Positions 10,192-23,453 of a stretch of DNA of 64,000 bases are shown here, piece after piece. Position 1 is the stretch's first letter; each line of letters opens with the position of its first letter. Origin of the DNA: Triglochin maritima (lineage: Eukaryota; Streptophyta; Magnoliopsida; Alismatales; Juncaginaceae); the NCBI GenBank assembly GCA_963682175.1, contig OY821784.1, forward strand, positions 31,973,621 through 32,037,620. The letters run 5' to 3'. A program made the position numbers and the translations under genes. Under the pieces are notes generated by a model, which worked only from the letters and a program-made list of their open reading frames with translations, did no database searches and was not told the DNA's origin.

Positions 10192-11801
10192 CCAAATGAT
10201 TATGAGAATATCTTGGTTGATGTATATATCTTGTAAAAAACACAAAGAAAAACAAAAACAAAAAAAAGAAAAAAAAAGAAAAAAAAAGTGTGTAATAAAA
10301 GACTCCTTCAGTGAGCATCGATTGTTGTGGGTCCCAAGCCTTGTGTACTTGGGCCCACTTCCTTCACGTATTTATGTCCCTTCTTCAGCTTCTCACAGGT
10401 TTTGAGGGAATTTGGGTTTGTGTCCATCAACATGACCCTGAACGTCCCTTTGTACTTCATGTTGGTGAGATCTTTCCTTTTTCATGCATATATCCATGTA
10501 GTATCTTGTTTACATTCATTGAGGACAATGCATGAAGTAGGTGTGGGGGGTGTTTTACGTGTGTACATAGTCGAGTCTTTTCTTTTGATTTTTTTGTTTT
10601 CTTTTGTGTGCATTGTTAGGGTCATGTTAGTGTGCCGCATTTAATATCGATATATCTGTTTGCCATGATCCTTGGGTAACTTGTCTTCTTTTGCTTGCCT
10701 AGTGCTTTAAAGTTTTCACATTTCTTTCCAAATCTTCATGTGTTTGCGAAAGAAAATGTTTTTGTGGGTTTTGCGTGTGTTTAGCATGTGCAAAACCATT
10801 GAGAGGCAAAGTAAAAAGAAAGCTCCCAAAATTGTCTTGAACTTGATGCATTAGGATTTTTGGTTTACTGGCTTTAGGTCTTATCGAGTCGTTAGGATGC
10901 ACCCTGGTTTTCCCTCGGGGGGCGTGTAATCATAGGGTTTCAGCACTCAAACATTTAAAGAAGTCCACCCTGAACCTAGTGAGTCAAATAATTCGTGTTT
11001 GTTAGTATAAGGAAGTTTGTCGTAGTCAAGGGCCCTTAATTTCTTTTTGTGAAACTTAAGTGTAGGGGTTTTGGTTCCCATGTAGATAAATGAATAAGTG
11101 GTGTTCTCTCTTCTCGCACGGCTCCTATCACTCGGGAAAGTAGGTCTGAGGGGCCTTTGTGCCTGGTGCTTTCGAGTCATCTGACATGGGATGCACCGAC
11201 CAAACTCCCGTTACTCGGGTGGTAGGGATCGCCCTATGTGGAGATTTCGGGGAAGGTGTACGTGATAGTGTAAGTCCTCATAGGCAATGATGCACGAAAC
11301 CCGACCCTGGGAGAATCAAACACCAACCAATAAAATGCTCCAAAGAAAAAAAAAGAAAAAAAGAAGAAAAGAAAAAAAGAGTCAAATAAGAACCAAAATG
11401 GACTTTACACATTGTATCACATTCAGAAGTTAAGGTTGCCCATGTCTTTCACTCAAGTCCTTAACTAACTTTCACGAATAACTAATTAGGCTAGGTGTGT
11501 GGATCGATTACATACAGAGAGTCGACCCGTAGTGTTACCGCGTCCCATGATCGACAAAATGAGTCCAACGAGTCGTGTAGCTAGATTGATTAATGCATCT
11601 TGTTCGGATTTTGTGGGTGTATCCGATGAAAACCCTCAGGAGACAACACTCCTCCTCCTTGGCGACAGGGAGGTTTAACGGCTTGTTGCACGTGCTAACT
11701 GCAACCGTGATTCCTACGAAAGTGAGGATTTCTTGTTTTTCGCATGCTTTTCTCTTTCTTTGTTTTGCTCGGGACTAGCAAAAGTTAGGTGTGGGGGTAT
11801 T
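10192..11801 (+). other. E3 3' untranslated region with two polypurine tracts
   Basis: 1.6 kb. Starts with an A-rich tract, then TTGAGGACAATGCATGA followed by AGGTGTGGGGGGTG (10539-10552), an internal PPT-like tract found at the same place in E2 and E5. The terminal PPT AGGTGTGGGGGTA (11788-11800) abuts the 3' LTR. A second A-rich tract lies near 11345-11385. The short ORF at 11559-11678 is listed separately. No RT, integrase or env-like frame is present. Confidence 0.75.
11559..11678 (+). CDS. Conserved short 3' ORF of E3
   Basis: 39-codon frame ending SDFVGVSDENPQETTLL...GDREV and TAA. E5 has a longer version (39716-39919) with the same end, and E2 has a degraded one near 43455-43516. The conserved stretch continues past the stop as GGCTTGTTGCAC.TGCTAA.TGCAACCGTGATTCCTACGAAAG, so the constraint could be at RNA rather than protein level. 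No known family recognised. It lies between the internal and terminal polypurine tracts. Confidence 0.4.
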   Translation: MSPTSRVARLINASCSDFVGVSDENPQETTLLLLGDREV

Positions 11802-12365
11802 TGATTGACATCATTTCATGCTCATATTTGTATCTTATATCCATTATCTTTCACCTAAATAATGCTATGTCACAAGTTTTATGTTTAGTTTTCAGGAATA
11901 AATAGGTTTGAAGAGATGAAAGATAAAAAGACCTAAAAGCTGGGAAAAGGACTGAATTGTGAGATCTAGGGACCAAGATGCAAGGGAGAAGGACCTGAAC
12001 GCAAGACAGAAGGACCTAAGAGCAAACCAGAATACTCCACACCATCATGGGGAGTATTTTGGCAATTCTATTCGGGTCAGAGCTCCAATAAACGAAGTAG
12101 ATGCATCTAAGACCACCAAATACACTAAGTAAAGCCCAGAGACAAATTCCAGATGGATCCGGACTTTTTAGACTGCTAATTGGCGGTCACTTTTGGCCCA
12201 AATCCGCTAAGATTTCTCTGGGTTACGTATTAGTGTATATTTAGTCCATTTTTGGTGTTGGTTTAGTCCCACATCGGGGGATTGTCCCGGTTTGCCTTTT
12301 TCCATGGCTATAAATAGAACTCTTCACCTTCCACTGTAATCACTCCATATTTTAAGTGGCTATTC
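11802..12365 (+). repeat. E3 3' LTR, left part
   Basis: Matches 4563 onward, with the USE and TATA retained but one hairpin unit deleted. Interrupted by E4 after TATTC (12361-12365); the LTR continues at 29396 after the second TATTC. Confidence 0.93.
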
Positions 12366-14487
12366 TGAAGGGAATGTGTTCTAAAAGTTTTACTTTTAAA
12401 TGTCAATTATTATGAATTGAATGAGAAATCATTTTGTTCCTTGTTTATGTTATTCGTCTTTTAGAAGTGTTAAGGAAGAGGCTCTTGGTCCTGAACCGTA
12501 GAGCTCTAAAAGATATTGGTTTACATAAAACAAAAGATATTCGCAATCATGGTAATTAACATGGAACATTAATTACCGAGTTAAGATTGTCGTGTTGGTC
12601 ATAGATCATTGTAGCTCTACAAGTGAGTGACAACACGGGTATGCAAAAGAAGAAAATATAACTTTTGTATACTGAATAGACCTAATAAGTAAAATATTAT
12701 AGAAATGTGTTTCTGTGTCATTAATATTTTACTGTGTCTTTGGTCCTTTGATATGAGACTTATATCTAATCACTTAAGGAATACTTAGTTAGATCAGTGT
12801 CTTGAACTATCGATCAGTGTAGTGTAAAGGCATTGGTTGGTTAAGTACAACTTTTGTTGGAGAAGATAGCTAGTCAAAAGATTATCATTGCCCCTCTTAA
12901 TTGAGTGATGATATTAGTGGGCCCCTTGATAAAGCAAAGTTATAATGTGCACAATGTGATTTGAGTTAAGTCACATATTTATAACTAGCTTAAAGAGATC
13001 AAGAAATGAATACTAATACAAAGATGACACAATACTACTTTGTGTATATTCTTAATATCATGAGGCAAGGGACGGACACAAGTGGTGCACTCCATCACTA
13101 AATGGATCGGATTTTGGTTCGAGTGGAATTAAGACGTCTAACTAATTGGGAGCTATAATGTGTAGCTAGATACCGCTTATAGCTTGTGATATTAAGCTCT
13201 TAATATCACTGCCAACTTAGTTTAGATCCTCCCATAGGTCACACCGCAAAAACCGTGAAACAAGAAGCTTGATTTTTGGTTCATATGATGTGTCGGGTTT
13301 CTTATAGAAAATATGACACATGTGGTGAACAAGTAAAATCAATTATGTAATATATAACATAATTAGAATCATGATAAATTCATATGACATGCATATATTA
13401 TGAGGTGCAATAATTTATTGTTGCATATGATAATATATTGCATAAGTTGTGAATTTGCTAAAACCCCCTCAAGTTCAAATTTTGTTGGAAATAAATCCAA
13501 AATTTGAAAAAGGCAAAATCGGGTAAAAGTTCGGTAATCCGTTGAGGTTCGGTCGACCGAAGGATCTGTGGATCGGTCAACCGAACATGGAACGGATAGT
13601 CATATTTGATTGACCGAACTTGACCAAAGTGCCTGGAACTTTGGTACGGTGTACCGAACCAAAATCGGTCGACCGAATAATATTAAGTTCCGATATTTTC
13701 GGTTAACCGAATGGCACTCGGTCTTAGACGAGAATTCGTCCGATCGGTTAAGGAGAATTTTTCCCTTTAAGAATCGGTCATCCGTCTAGTACTCGGTCAA
13801 CCAATCGTGACATATTCGGTTAACCGAATGGGTCTCGGTCAACCGAACAGCGATTGATTTTCTGCCTTTGATTATTAAGAGATTAATTTGATTGATGGTT
13901 GGATTAGCTCCAAACTTGGTCAAACGTTTTGTGGGTGCATGTAATACATGAAGGAATTAATTTATGAGAGAAAATATAAAGAAAAACGTGGCTAAAGAAT
14001 AGCCATGATTAAGAGTAAGATTGGAACATATAAATAGGTCCTTATTCTCCCTAATTGGTACACACAATTCAATAATTATTTTCTCTCTTAATTCACCACA
14101 AAAACCCACGAAAATTCTCTTAGTTTTCTAAGTCTTTGGAAGGAGAAATCTTAGAGGCTAAGGAAGGGGTTTGTAGCTAGATTCTAAGCTTGTTTGGAGA
14201 TCGATTGGCTAGCTCCTTTCTCTCCAACCTTGTTTAGGGTTTCGGTGAACACTCGGAGGCATCCGGCGCGGCGAGAAGCATCCCCAACGTCTCCGAATCT
14301 TCAAGAAGTTTTTGAGAACTTCTAGGTATGAATTTCGGAGCCCTTGTTTGTTTTAATAGAGTTTTGAAACTAGATGTTAAAACAAACCGATGCATGCAAG
14401 AAATAAATCAAAGAAAATTGTAATTGATCCTTATTATACATAAAAATTTCGAAAATATATATGTATAATTAAACATGAAATCCTACA
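12366..14487 (+). repeat. E4 LTR1
   Basis: 2122-bp LTR with TATAAATA at 14029-14036. The palindrome array lies upstream at 13530-13848. It differs from LTR2 at several sites in its left half but agrees with LTR2 against LTR3 in its right half. Confidence 0.94.
13530..13848 (+). repeat. Array of TTCGGTCGACCGAA-type palindromes in E4 LTR1
   Basis: About a dozen full or half sites in 320 bp: TTCGGTCGACCGAA at 13548-13561, TTCGGTTAACCGAA twice (one at 13815-13828), ATCGGTCGACCGAAT, CTCGGTCAACCGAA and weaker forms. Spacing is irregular and the intervening sequence is not repeated. The same array occurs in LTR2 (20980-21298) and LTR3 (28433-28751). The same palindrome is dense in the unrelated LTRs of E1. 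Confidence 0.85.
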
Positions 14488-14488
14488 G

Positions 14489-14500
14489 TGGTATCAGAGC
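14489..14500 (+). other. E4 primer-binding site, copy 1
   Basis: TGGTATCAGAGC one base after the LTR end, complementary to the 3' end of initiator tRNA-Met. Copy 2 is at 21939-21950. Confidence 0.9.
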
Positions 14501-16003
14501 ATAGGGTTCAATTTTCTCATGATTTATGGCTGTAAACAAATTTAGTTTACCATCTAGGATTTAAACAATTCGTTTTACCGGTTTTTCGGTCTTTAAATGT
14601 TTGTTGAAATAATTCTTTATAATAATTCGTTTTAAATGTTTTGAATGTTTAAAACATGTCATGTAATTATTAGAATTATGATTTAGACATAAGTCTAACT
14701 TGCAATAATTTCGTTTTAAGTATAAACGATTATTTTGTAAGAGAATCAACAAAACCGAAAAACTGTGATTCATCTTTCCATTGGAAATTGGATGGACAGC
14801 GGTTCATAATTAATTTTTGAATTATGTATGCATGAAAAACGTTTTTAATGGATTTTAAAATGTTTTTCAAAGAATTGTTTGGGATTCTAGATGCTTGATA
14901 AACTAGGTTGGATAGTTTATAGCGATATTGCGTGCATGGATGCTCGAGTTGTTTTTGCAGGAATTGTGAGTTTATATGTTCCAAATCAGCGATTGTGAAT
15001 GTATGTTATTATTATAATACAGGGGCTTATGTATGTAAAAGCCAAAATTCTCTCTATTTCCATCTTTTAGATAGTTGCATTTGCATATGAGAGGTTTTTA
15101 CATAGGACTTGCACTAGTCGGTTTTTATCGAATGTGAGGAGCATGTTTATTTTCTGTAAAATCTACATCTCCGGTGCAAGAGGAAGTCGCCGCTGTAGCG
15201 CATCGATCAAGGATCGAGGATCGGGGATCGAGGATCAAGGATCGAAGGGAACATATAAAGTCACACGATGTGGATTGTGTGAATGTTTAATTTCTGGTTT
15301 TTAATTTCTGCTATGCATGTGATGAATGTGGTGAATGTTAGGATGTGTATGAATATTAATATGCATGATAACCTAAAATTCTAAATCACATGTAAATATA
15401 TGAAATTGTCCAACAAAAATTAAGAATAAATTTCCTTCTTATTTCATCCACTAGCAGCCATTGATCGAGGGATACTCTGCTCGCCCTTAGCGGGAGATAG
15501 CTCCCTCTATCTTTGGGAATAGTGGGAGATATAAAGGTTGTCTGTTGTTGTGCCACAATTAAATATATGAGGTGTGTTTCACCCTAGTGAACCCCAAGTA
15601 TGTTTAGTTGTGAATACAATAGATAAACGTATCTCGTATCAAATGAAAATAAGTTTTCTTAACATTACCTAGAGCCCTCGCTCGGTTTTGGGAAAAAGTT
15701 TTTCTTACGAGGATAGGTCGTATTCCCTCATAATTAAAACGACAAGAGTCACAAGAGTTTGAAGATGCTAAATGTTGCTAAAATTCAAAAAGGTTGTGAT
15801 TAGAAAATGTTTTCTTACCTTGATATTGTAATGTATTCGATAGCCCTTAGCTAGTCTATATTACAATTAATGGGATCTTGGATTGTTGCATTTATGGGCA
15901 AAACTTTTATTTGTAACATTTACATTTATATATTCGATATATGTATGCATGTGTATTAAAACATAAAATTGGCATTAAAACCTGTATAATTTATTTTGTA
16001 GAA
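14501..16003 (+). other. E4 leader, copy 1
   Basis: 1.5 kb between PBS and gag without a convincing gene; two open frames on the minus strand (14561-14773, 14730-14984) are low-complexity AT-rich by-products. A short imperfect tandem of GGATCGA/GGATCAA units lies at 15204-15250. AGTGGGAGAT near 15528 repeats the element's own PPT sequence. Copy 2 is at 21951-23453. Confidence 0.6.
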
Positions 16004-16975
16004 ATGTCTAATATCCAACCAATTGTGCGATCTATGATCGAAAAGAATCCTTTGCAAAATGATGGCTCAAACTTCATGAAATGGCAACTCAATCTTAACA
16101 TCGTGTTGAGGTTTGAAAAACTATCTCATATTTTGAATGGTGAAATCCCAAAATTGAATGAGAAGACAACCGATAATGAGAAGGAGGCGATAGCCAAGTG
16201 GGAAGACCAAGAGAACAAAGTTCACGGTCTAATGTTGGCATCCATGGGTGACTCGCTTCAAGCGAAATACTTGGATTCAAAACCCAAGAAGACCATGGAG
16301 GCTTTAACAAAGATGTTCATGGATAGTGCCCGAAAGAAGCGCTATAAGACCACCATCGCACTCACAAGGTGCCATATGGCGGAGGGAACATCGGTATCTA
16401 TGCATTTTCTCACGATGCAAGGATACCTTGAGAAATTGTCGAAGCTCTCTTCTCCAATGCCCGAGGACATTGCCGAAGATCTGATTCTTGGCTCTCTAGC
16501 CCCATCCTTCAAGGACTTTGTGATGCACTATCATGTGCGTGAAAAAGGGGTGAGTCTTGAGGAGCTTCACAACGCTCTCAAAACGGCTGAAGTTGACATG
16601 GGCAAAGGTCAGGACAATCACGTCCTAGCCGTCCATGAGAGGAGCAAAAAGATCAACAAAGGTAAAGGCAAATTTACCAAAGATACGTCAATCAGGAGCA
16701 AGGGAGTAGGAGGTACTCATGGGAGTACCTCAAGGGGGAAATTTTTCGAATCTCCAACTCCCAACACGGAGTGCTTTCACTGCGGTGAAAAGGGACACAT
16801 CCGACTGAATTGCCCCAAGTACAAGGAAGACCTTGAAAATGGGATGATTGAATGTAGGCGCCCGAGAAGCGCCATAGGTATGTTTGTTATTAAAATAAAT
16901 TTAATCACCTCTATCCTTGATTTGGTAATGGTTACCGGATTTTGTGCTCACATAATTTTGATGTGCAGCTATTGA
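16004..16975 (+). CDS. gag: E4 copia Gag, copy 1, reading into degraded protease
   Basis: ATG at 16004 (MSNIQPIVRS) is preferred to the in-frame ATG at 15941 because the Gag homology begins here. Residues of roughly 1-200 are a UBN2-type copia Gag (NFMKWQLNLNIVLRFEKL, LILGSLAPSFKDFV). A CCHC knuckle, CFHCGEKGHIRLNC, lies near residue 260. The last 35 residues (VTGFCAHI) look like the protease active-site region of copia, with D lost and a frameshift, so the frame ends at TGA 16973. Gag binds RNA and assembles the particle. The frame is intact and nearly identical to copy 2. Confidence 0.85.
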   Translation: MSNIQPIVRSMIEKNPLQNDGSNFMKWQLNLNIVLRFEKLSHILNGEIPKLNEKTTDNEKEAIAKWEDQENKVHGLMLASMGDSLQAKYLDSKPKKTMEALTKMFMDSARKKRYKTTIALTRCHMAEGTSVSMHFLTMQGYLEKLSKLSSPMPEDIAEDLILGSLAPSFKDFVMHYHVREKGVSLEELHNALKTAEVDMGKGQDNHVLAVHERSKKINKGKGKFTKDTSIRSKGVGGTHGSTSRGKFFESPTPNTECFHCGEKGHIRLNCPKYKEDLENGMIECRRPRSAIGMFVIKINLITSILDLVMVTGFCAHIILMCSY

Positions 16976-19458
16976 AGGATAGGAAGGAACTCGTGGAGAA
17001 CGAGATGATATTGAAGATTGGAAATAGTACAACCATCACTGCGATTGTACAAGATTCTATGGAGCTTCAATAGTCTAGTGATTTAAATTTATGCTTTGAA
17101 GAATGTTTGTTATATGCCTTCGATTAGCAAGAACATTTCTGTATCAAGTTTTAGATATGGATAAATTTTAATAAATATTTTAATTCTTGCTTGTCTATAT
17201 CGAAGAATGGAATTTTCTATGCAAATACATTCATATAGAATGATTTCTATTTGCTTGAAATAAATAATAAACAAACTCAAACAAACCATAACAAAAGAGA
17301 AACTAAGATAACTCACGTGAATGATACAATCTTGTAGCACATCGGATTGGTCAAATAAATGACCAAGAGACCTTTCAAGAAGAAAGGAGCGAAAACGAAT
17401 AACTAATTGGATATGATACATTCTAATGTATGTGGTCCGATAAGTACAAGTGCAAGAGATGGTTTAAGGTACTTCATTTTGTTCATGGACAACTATAGTC
17501 ATTATGGCTATATTTGTCTAATGGGAAGCAAATTGAATTCTTTGACAAGTTCAAGGAATTCGAGGGTGAAGTAGTGAACCGACTCAACAAGAATATCGAT
17601 TCTCTATGAACGGTTCGTAGGGGTGAGTGCTTAGGATACCTAATTTGACTCATTCCTAAAGTAGGAATAGGATATTGCTCGACATGGTTCGATCAATAAT
17701 GAGTCAATTTAAATTGCCAATTTACTTTTGGAATTATGCACTACAAATAATGACAAACTCACTAAATAATGTTCCATCCAAATCCGTGGAGAAATTGGTT
17801 TATGAGCTATGGAGTTGAAAGACACCTAAGCTCAACTTTCTCAAGATTTGGGGTTGTGAGGTCTACGTCGAGAAATTGATGTCGACCAAACTTCAACCAA
17901 AAACGGATTAAGTGCTTCTTTATAGGTTATCCTCGTATGACAAGAGGGTACTACTTTTGATATATCACCTCCAATCGAAAGATTGTAGAGAGAGATATGT
18001 TTTTCTGGAATTTCTGGAAAAGAGAGAAACGTAGTGGGAGTAGAGTTAAGCTTGAGAAAACTCAAGATACTCTACAAGATCATGATGTGAATGTTGCATT
18101 CAAGATCATGAAAGCCCAGCCGAGATTCATTTGGTTAGTGGGAGCGTGAGCGAGAGATCCTTACAAGAAATTGTGAGAGAATCCCAATCATCCTCACCTA
18201 GTGTGCGTTCGAGAGTCGAACATGAAACTATTCCTCAAGAAATTGTGGAAGAAGCTCGAGAGACACGAGAAGAACCAAAAGAACTAAGAAGGTCAATGAG
18301 GGAAAGGAAGAAACCCAATAAGTATTTGGGACTTCATGAGATCATGGTACTAGATACCAAAGATCCCTCGACCTTCCGAGAAGCAATAGAAAAGACTCCA
18401 AACTATGGTTAAAAGCCATGGAATCCGAAGTAGAATCCATGTATGATAATCAAGTATGAAACTTGATTAGCCTTCCTCAAGAGAAAATATCATTTGGTAT
18501 AAATGAGCTTTTAGGAGGAAGATGGACATGGATAGTAACTTGACAACCTACAAAGCAAGGCTTGTAGCAAAAGTTATACTCAAATTCAAGAAATTGACTT
18601 TGATGAAATTTTTGAGAAGTTGCCATATTAAAATCTATTCGGATTATGCTCACTATTACCGCATTTCACAATTGTGGGATATGGAAGATGAATATCAAAA
18701 TGGCGTTCCTTAAACAGGAACTGGGAGGAGGATATGTACATGGTACAACCTCAAGGTTTTGATGATCCAAATAGTAGCGAGAAGAAATACAAGTTTCGAG
18801 AATCTATTTATGGATTGAAGCAAGCATCGAGGAGTTGGAACAGACGCTTTGACGAAGAGGTGAAGAAAATTCACTTCATTCAAAGTAAAGGAGTACCTTG
18901 TATATACAAGGAGATTAGTGGGAGCCATGTAGTACTTCTGATCTTATATGTCGATGACATATTGCTCATGAGCAATCATATACCTTTGCATTAGCAAACG
19001 AGAAATTTCGTTGAAATCAGTGTATTCAATGAAAAGAAAAGGATGAGGCTCAACAAATCTTGAGAATCAAGATACATTGAGATACGTCCTGTAGACTCAT
19101 TGGCTTCGGTCAACGTGCATACATTGACAAGGTCTTTGGAAATGTTCAGGGTGAACAATTCCGATATGGACAATATGCCAATAAGTATGAGTATAGGTGT
19201 GCAACTCAAGAAGTCTCAATGTGCTCAATCACACAAAGACTTGGAGTACATGAAGGTATCCCTTATGCTTCGGCAAAAGGAAGGACCATGTACACAATGA
19301 CTTGCACAAGACTCAATATCTCGTATGCTCTAAACGTGACAAGTGGTCACCAATCCAACGCAAGTCCTAATCGTAGGATTGCGGTCAAGAATATTCTGAA
19401 GTACCTTAACCGGACTAAAGATAAGGTTCTTGTTTATGGAAGACAAAGGAGAAAATAG
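16976..19458 (+). pseudogene. pol: E4 copia pol remnant, copy 1
   Basis: Several frames carry recognisable pieces in the right order: integrase core near 17430-17570 (ISTSARDG, DNYSHYGYI), an integrase C-terminal/linker part at 18131-18412 (MRERKKPNKYLGLHE), RT at 18734-18994 (FRESIYGLKQASRSWNRRF, then LYVDDILLMSN with the catalytic DD), and RNase H-proximal sequence at 19219-19458 (IPYASAKGRTMY, IAVKNILKYLNRTKD). Stops and frameshifts separate them and sizeable parts are missing. It cannot give an active polyprotein. Copy 2 has the same lesions. Confidence 0.85.
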
Positions 19459-19818
19459 CCGAGGGCTGTTTTGATGCAATTTTTATAGGAATTCTAGACA
19501 ATAAGAGGTTGGAGTGATGATGCGTCATCATTATCGAAGGTGGAGGTATGAGCTAGTGTAGTTAGGAGTAATATCACTACAGCTAACTCAACCACCAACG
19601 AAAGACAAAATAAATAAATAGGTGGACACAACAGTGACACAACTGATCCATTCAACAAACCTTCATACCAAGCTAAGAGACGAAATATATTTCGAGTCCA
19701 TGGATCCGAGGATCCATGTGGATTGGCTTGATAGGTGATTTAGGAAGGTTACCCTAGTTATTAATGTTTTATACATTGAGAATGTATGTGAAATAAACTT
19801 TGATAACAAGTGGGAGAT
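19459..19818 (+). other. E4 3' untranslated region and PPT, copy 1
   Basis: Non-coding tail ending in the polypurine tract AAGTGGGAGAT (19808-19818) directly before LTR2. Copy 2 occupies 26909-27268. Confidence 0.75.
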
Positions 19819-21937
19819 TGAAGGGAATGTGTTCTAAAAGTTTTACTTTTAAATGTCAATTATTATGAATTGAATGAGAAATCATTTTGTTCTTTGTTTA
19901 TGTTATTCGTCTTTTAGAAGTGTTAAGGAAGAGGCTCTTGGTCCTTAACCGTAGAGCTCTAAAAGATATTGGTTTACATAAAACAAAAGATATTCGCAAT
20001 CATGGTAATTAACATGGAACATTAATTACCGAGTTAAGATTGTCGTGTTGGTCATAGATCATTGTAGCTCTACAAGTGAGTGACAACACGAGTATGCAAA
20101 AGAGGAAAATATTACTTTTGTATATTGAATAGACCTAATAAGTAAAATATTATAGAAATGTGTTTCTGTGTCATTAATATTTTACTGTGTCTTTGGTCCT
20201 TTGATATGAGACTTATATCTAATCAAAGGAATACTTAATTAGATCAGTGTCTTGAACTATCGATCAGTGTAGTGTAAAGGCATTGGTTGGTTAAGTACAA
20301 CTTTTGTTGGAGAAGATAGTTAGTCAAAAGATTATCATTGCCCCTCTTAATTGAGTGATGATATTAGTGGGCCCCTTGATAAAGCAAAGTTATAATGTGC
20401 ACAATGTGATTTGAGTTAAGTCACATATTTATAACTAGCTTAAAGAGATCAAGAAATGAATACTAATACAAAGATGACACAATACTACTTTGTGTATATT
20501 CTTAATATCATGAGGCAAGGGACGGACACAAGTGGTGCACTCCATCACTAAATGGATCGGATTTTGGTTCGAGTGGAATTAAGACATCTAACTAATTGGG
20601 AGCTATAATGTGTAGCTAGATACCGCTTATAGCTTGTGATATTAAGCTCTTAATATCACTGCCAACTTAGTTTAGATCCTCCCATAGGTCACACCGCAAA
20701 AACCGTGAAACAAGAAGCTTGATTTTTGGTTCATATGATGTGTCGGGTTTCTTATAGAAAATATGACACATGTGGTGAACAAGTAAAATCAATTATGTAA
20801 TATATAACATAATTAGAATCATGATAAATTCATATGACATGCATATATTATGAGGTGCAATAATTTATTGTTGCATATGATAATATATTGCATAAGTTGT
20901 GAATTTGCTAAAACCCCCTCAAGTTCAAATTTTGTTGGAAATAAATCCAAAATTTGAAAAAGGCAAAATCGGGTAAAAGTTCGGTAATCCGTTGAGGTTC
21001 GGTCGACCGAAGGATCTGTGGATCGGTCAACCGAACATGGAACGGATAGTCATATTTGATTGACCGAACTTGACCAAAGTGCCTGGAACTTTGGTACGGT
21101 GTACCGAACCAAAATCGGTCGACCGAATAATATTAAGTTCCGATATTTTCGGTTAACCGAATGGCACTCGGTCTTAGACGAGAATTCGTCCGATCGGTTA
21201 AGGAGAATTTTTCCCTTTAAGAATCGGTCATCCGTCTAGTACTCGGTCAACCAATCGTGACATATTCGGTTAACCGAATGGGTCTCGGTCAACCGAACAG
21301 CGATTGATTTTCTGCCTTTGATTATTAAGAGATTAATTTGATTGATGGTTGGATTAGCTCCAAACTTGGTCAAACGTTTTGTGGGTGCATGTAATACATG
21401 AAGGAATTAATTTATGAGAGAAAATATAAAGAAAAACGTGGCTAAAGAATAGCCATGATTAAGAGTAAGATTGGAACATATAAATAGGTCCTTATTCTCC
21501 CTAATTGGTACACACAATTCAATAATTATTTTCTCTCTTAATTCACCACAAAAACCCACGAAAATTCTCTTAGTTTTCTAAGTCTTTGGAAGGAGAAATC
21601 TCAGAGGCTAAGGAAGGGGTTTGTAGCTAGATTCTAAGCTTGTTTGGAGATCGATTGGCTAGCTCCTTTCTCTCCAACCTTGTTTAGGGTTTCGGTGAAC
21701 ACTCGGAGGCATCCGGCGCGGCGAGAAGCATCCCCAACGTCTCCGAATCTTCAAGAAGTTTTTGAGAACTTCTAGGTATGAATTTCGGAGCCCTTGTTTG
21801 TTTTAATAGAGTTTTGAAACTAGATGTTAAAACAAACCGATGCATGCAAGAAATAAATCAAAGAAAATTGTAATTGATCCTTATTATACATAAAAATTTC
21901 GAAAATATATATGTATAATTAAACATGAAATCCTACA
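19819..21937 (+). repeat. E4 LTR2, central hybrid LTR
   Basis: 2119 bp. From its start to about 20590 it agrees with LTR3 against LTR1 at about nine sites (for example TCCTTAACC, GAGTATGCAAAAGAGG, ACTTAATT, AAGACATCT). From about 21033 it agrees with LTR1 against LTR3 at about seven (CCGAACATGG, AACATATAAAT, AATTGGTAC, GGCGCGGCG, AATTTCGG, GCATGCAAG, AAATTGTAAT). One T unique to LTR1 (14152) and two LTR3-only changes do not contradict this. It has a private short deletion at about 20224 (AATCAAAGG). Confidence 0.9.
20980..21298 (+). repeat. Palindrome array in E4 LTR2
   Basis: Same sequence as the LTR1 array, 7450 bp downstream. Confidence 0.85.
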
Positions 21938-23453
21938 GTGGTATCAGAGCATAGGGTTCAATTTTCTCATGATTTATGGCTGTAAACAAATTTAGTTTAC
22001 CATCTAGGATTTAAACAATTCGTTTTACCGGTTTTTCGGTCTTTAAATGTTTGTTGAAATAATTCTTTATAATAATTCGTTTTAAATGTTTTGAATGTTT
22101 AAAACATGTCATGTAATTATTAGAATTATGATTTAGACATAAGTCTAACTTGCAATAATTTCGTTTTAAGTATAAACGATTATTTTGTAAGAGAATCAAC
22201 AAAACCGAAAAACTGTGATTCATCTTTCCATTGGAAATTGGATGGACAGCGGTTCATAATTAATTTTTGAATTATGTATGCATGAAAAACGTTTTTAATG
22301 GATTTTAAAATGTTTTTCAAAGAATTGTTTGGGATTCTAGATGCTTGATAAACTAGGTTGGATAGTTTATAGCGATATTGCGTGCATGGATGCTCGAGTT
22401 GTTTTTGCAGGAATTGTGAGTTTATATGTTCCAAATCAGCGATTGTGAATGTATGTTATTATTATAATACAGGGGCTTATGTATGTAAAAGCCAAAATTC
22501 TCTCTATTTCCATCTTTTAGATAGTTGCATTTGCATATGAGAGGTTTTTACATAGGACTTGCACTAGTCGGTTTTTATCGAATGTGAGGAGCATGTTTAT
22601 TTTCTGTAAAATCTACATCTCCGGTGCAAGAGGAAGTCGCCGCTGTAGCGCATCGATCAAGGATCGAGGATCGGGGATCGAGGATCAAGGATCGAAGGGA
22701 ACATATAAAGTCACACGATGTGGATTGTGTGAATGTTTAATTTCTGGTTTTTAATTTCTGCTATGCATGTGATGAATGTGGTGAATGTTAGGATGTGTAT
22801 GAATATTAATATGCATGATAACCTAAAATTCTAAATCACATGTAAATATATGAAATTGTCCAACAAAAATTAAGAATAAATTTCCTTCTTATTTCATCCA
22901 CTAGCAGCCATTGATCGAGGGATACTCTGCTCGCCCTTAGCGGGAGATAGCTCCCTCTATCTTTGGGAATAGTGGGAGATATAAAGGTTGTCTGTTGTTG
23001 TGCCACAATTAAATATATGAGGTGTGTTTCACCCTAGTGAACCCCAAGTATGTTTAGTTGTGAATACAATAGATAAACGTATCTCGTATCAAATGAAAAT
23101 AAGTTTTCTTAACATTACCTAGAGCCCTCGCTCGGTTTTGGGAAAAAGTTTTTCTTACGAGGATAGGTCGTATTCCCTCATAATTAAAACGACAAGAGTC
23201 ACAAGAGTTTGAAGATGCTAAATGTTGCTAAAATTCAAAAAGGTTGTGATTAGAAAATGTTTTCTTACCTTGATATTGTAATGTATTCGATAGCCCTTAG
23301 CTAGTCTATATTACAATTAATGGGATCTTGGATTGTTGCATTTATGGGCAAAACTTTTATTTGTAACATTTACATTTATATATTCGATATATGTATGCAT
23401 GTGTATTAAAACATAAAATTGGCATTAAAACCTGTATAATTTATTTTGTAGAA
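21938..23453 (+). other. E4 PBS and leader, copy 2
   Basis: Copy of 14488-16003 with PBS TGGTATCAGAGC at 21939-21950 and the GGATCGA-type repeat at 22654-22700. Confidence 0.8.

Noticed and set aside
14561..14984. Minus-strand frames in the E4 leader as an env-like or antisense gene
   Set aside because: AT-rich, no domain, no signal peptide or membrane segment; identical in both copies only because the whole repeat is.
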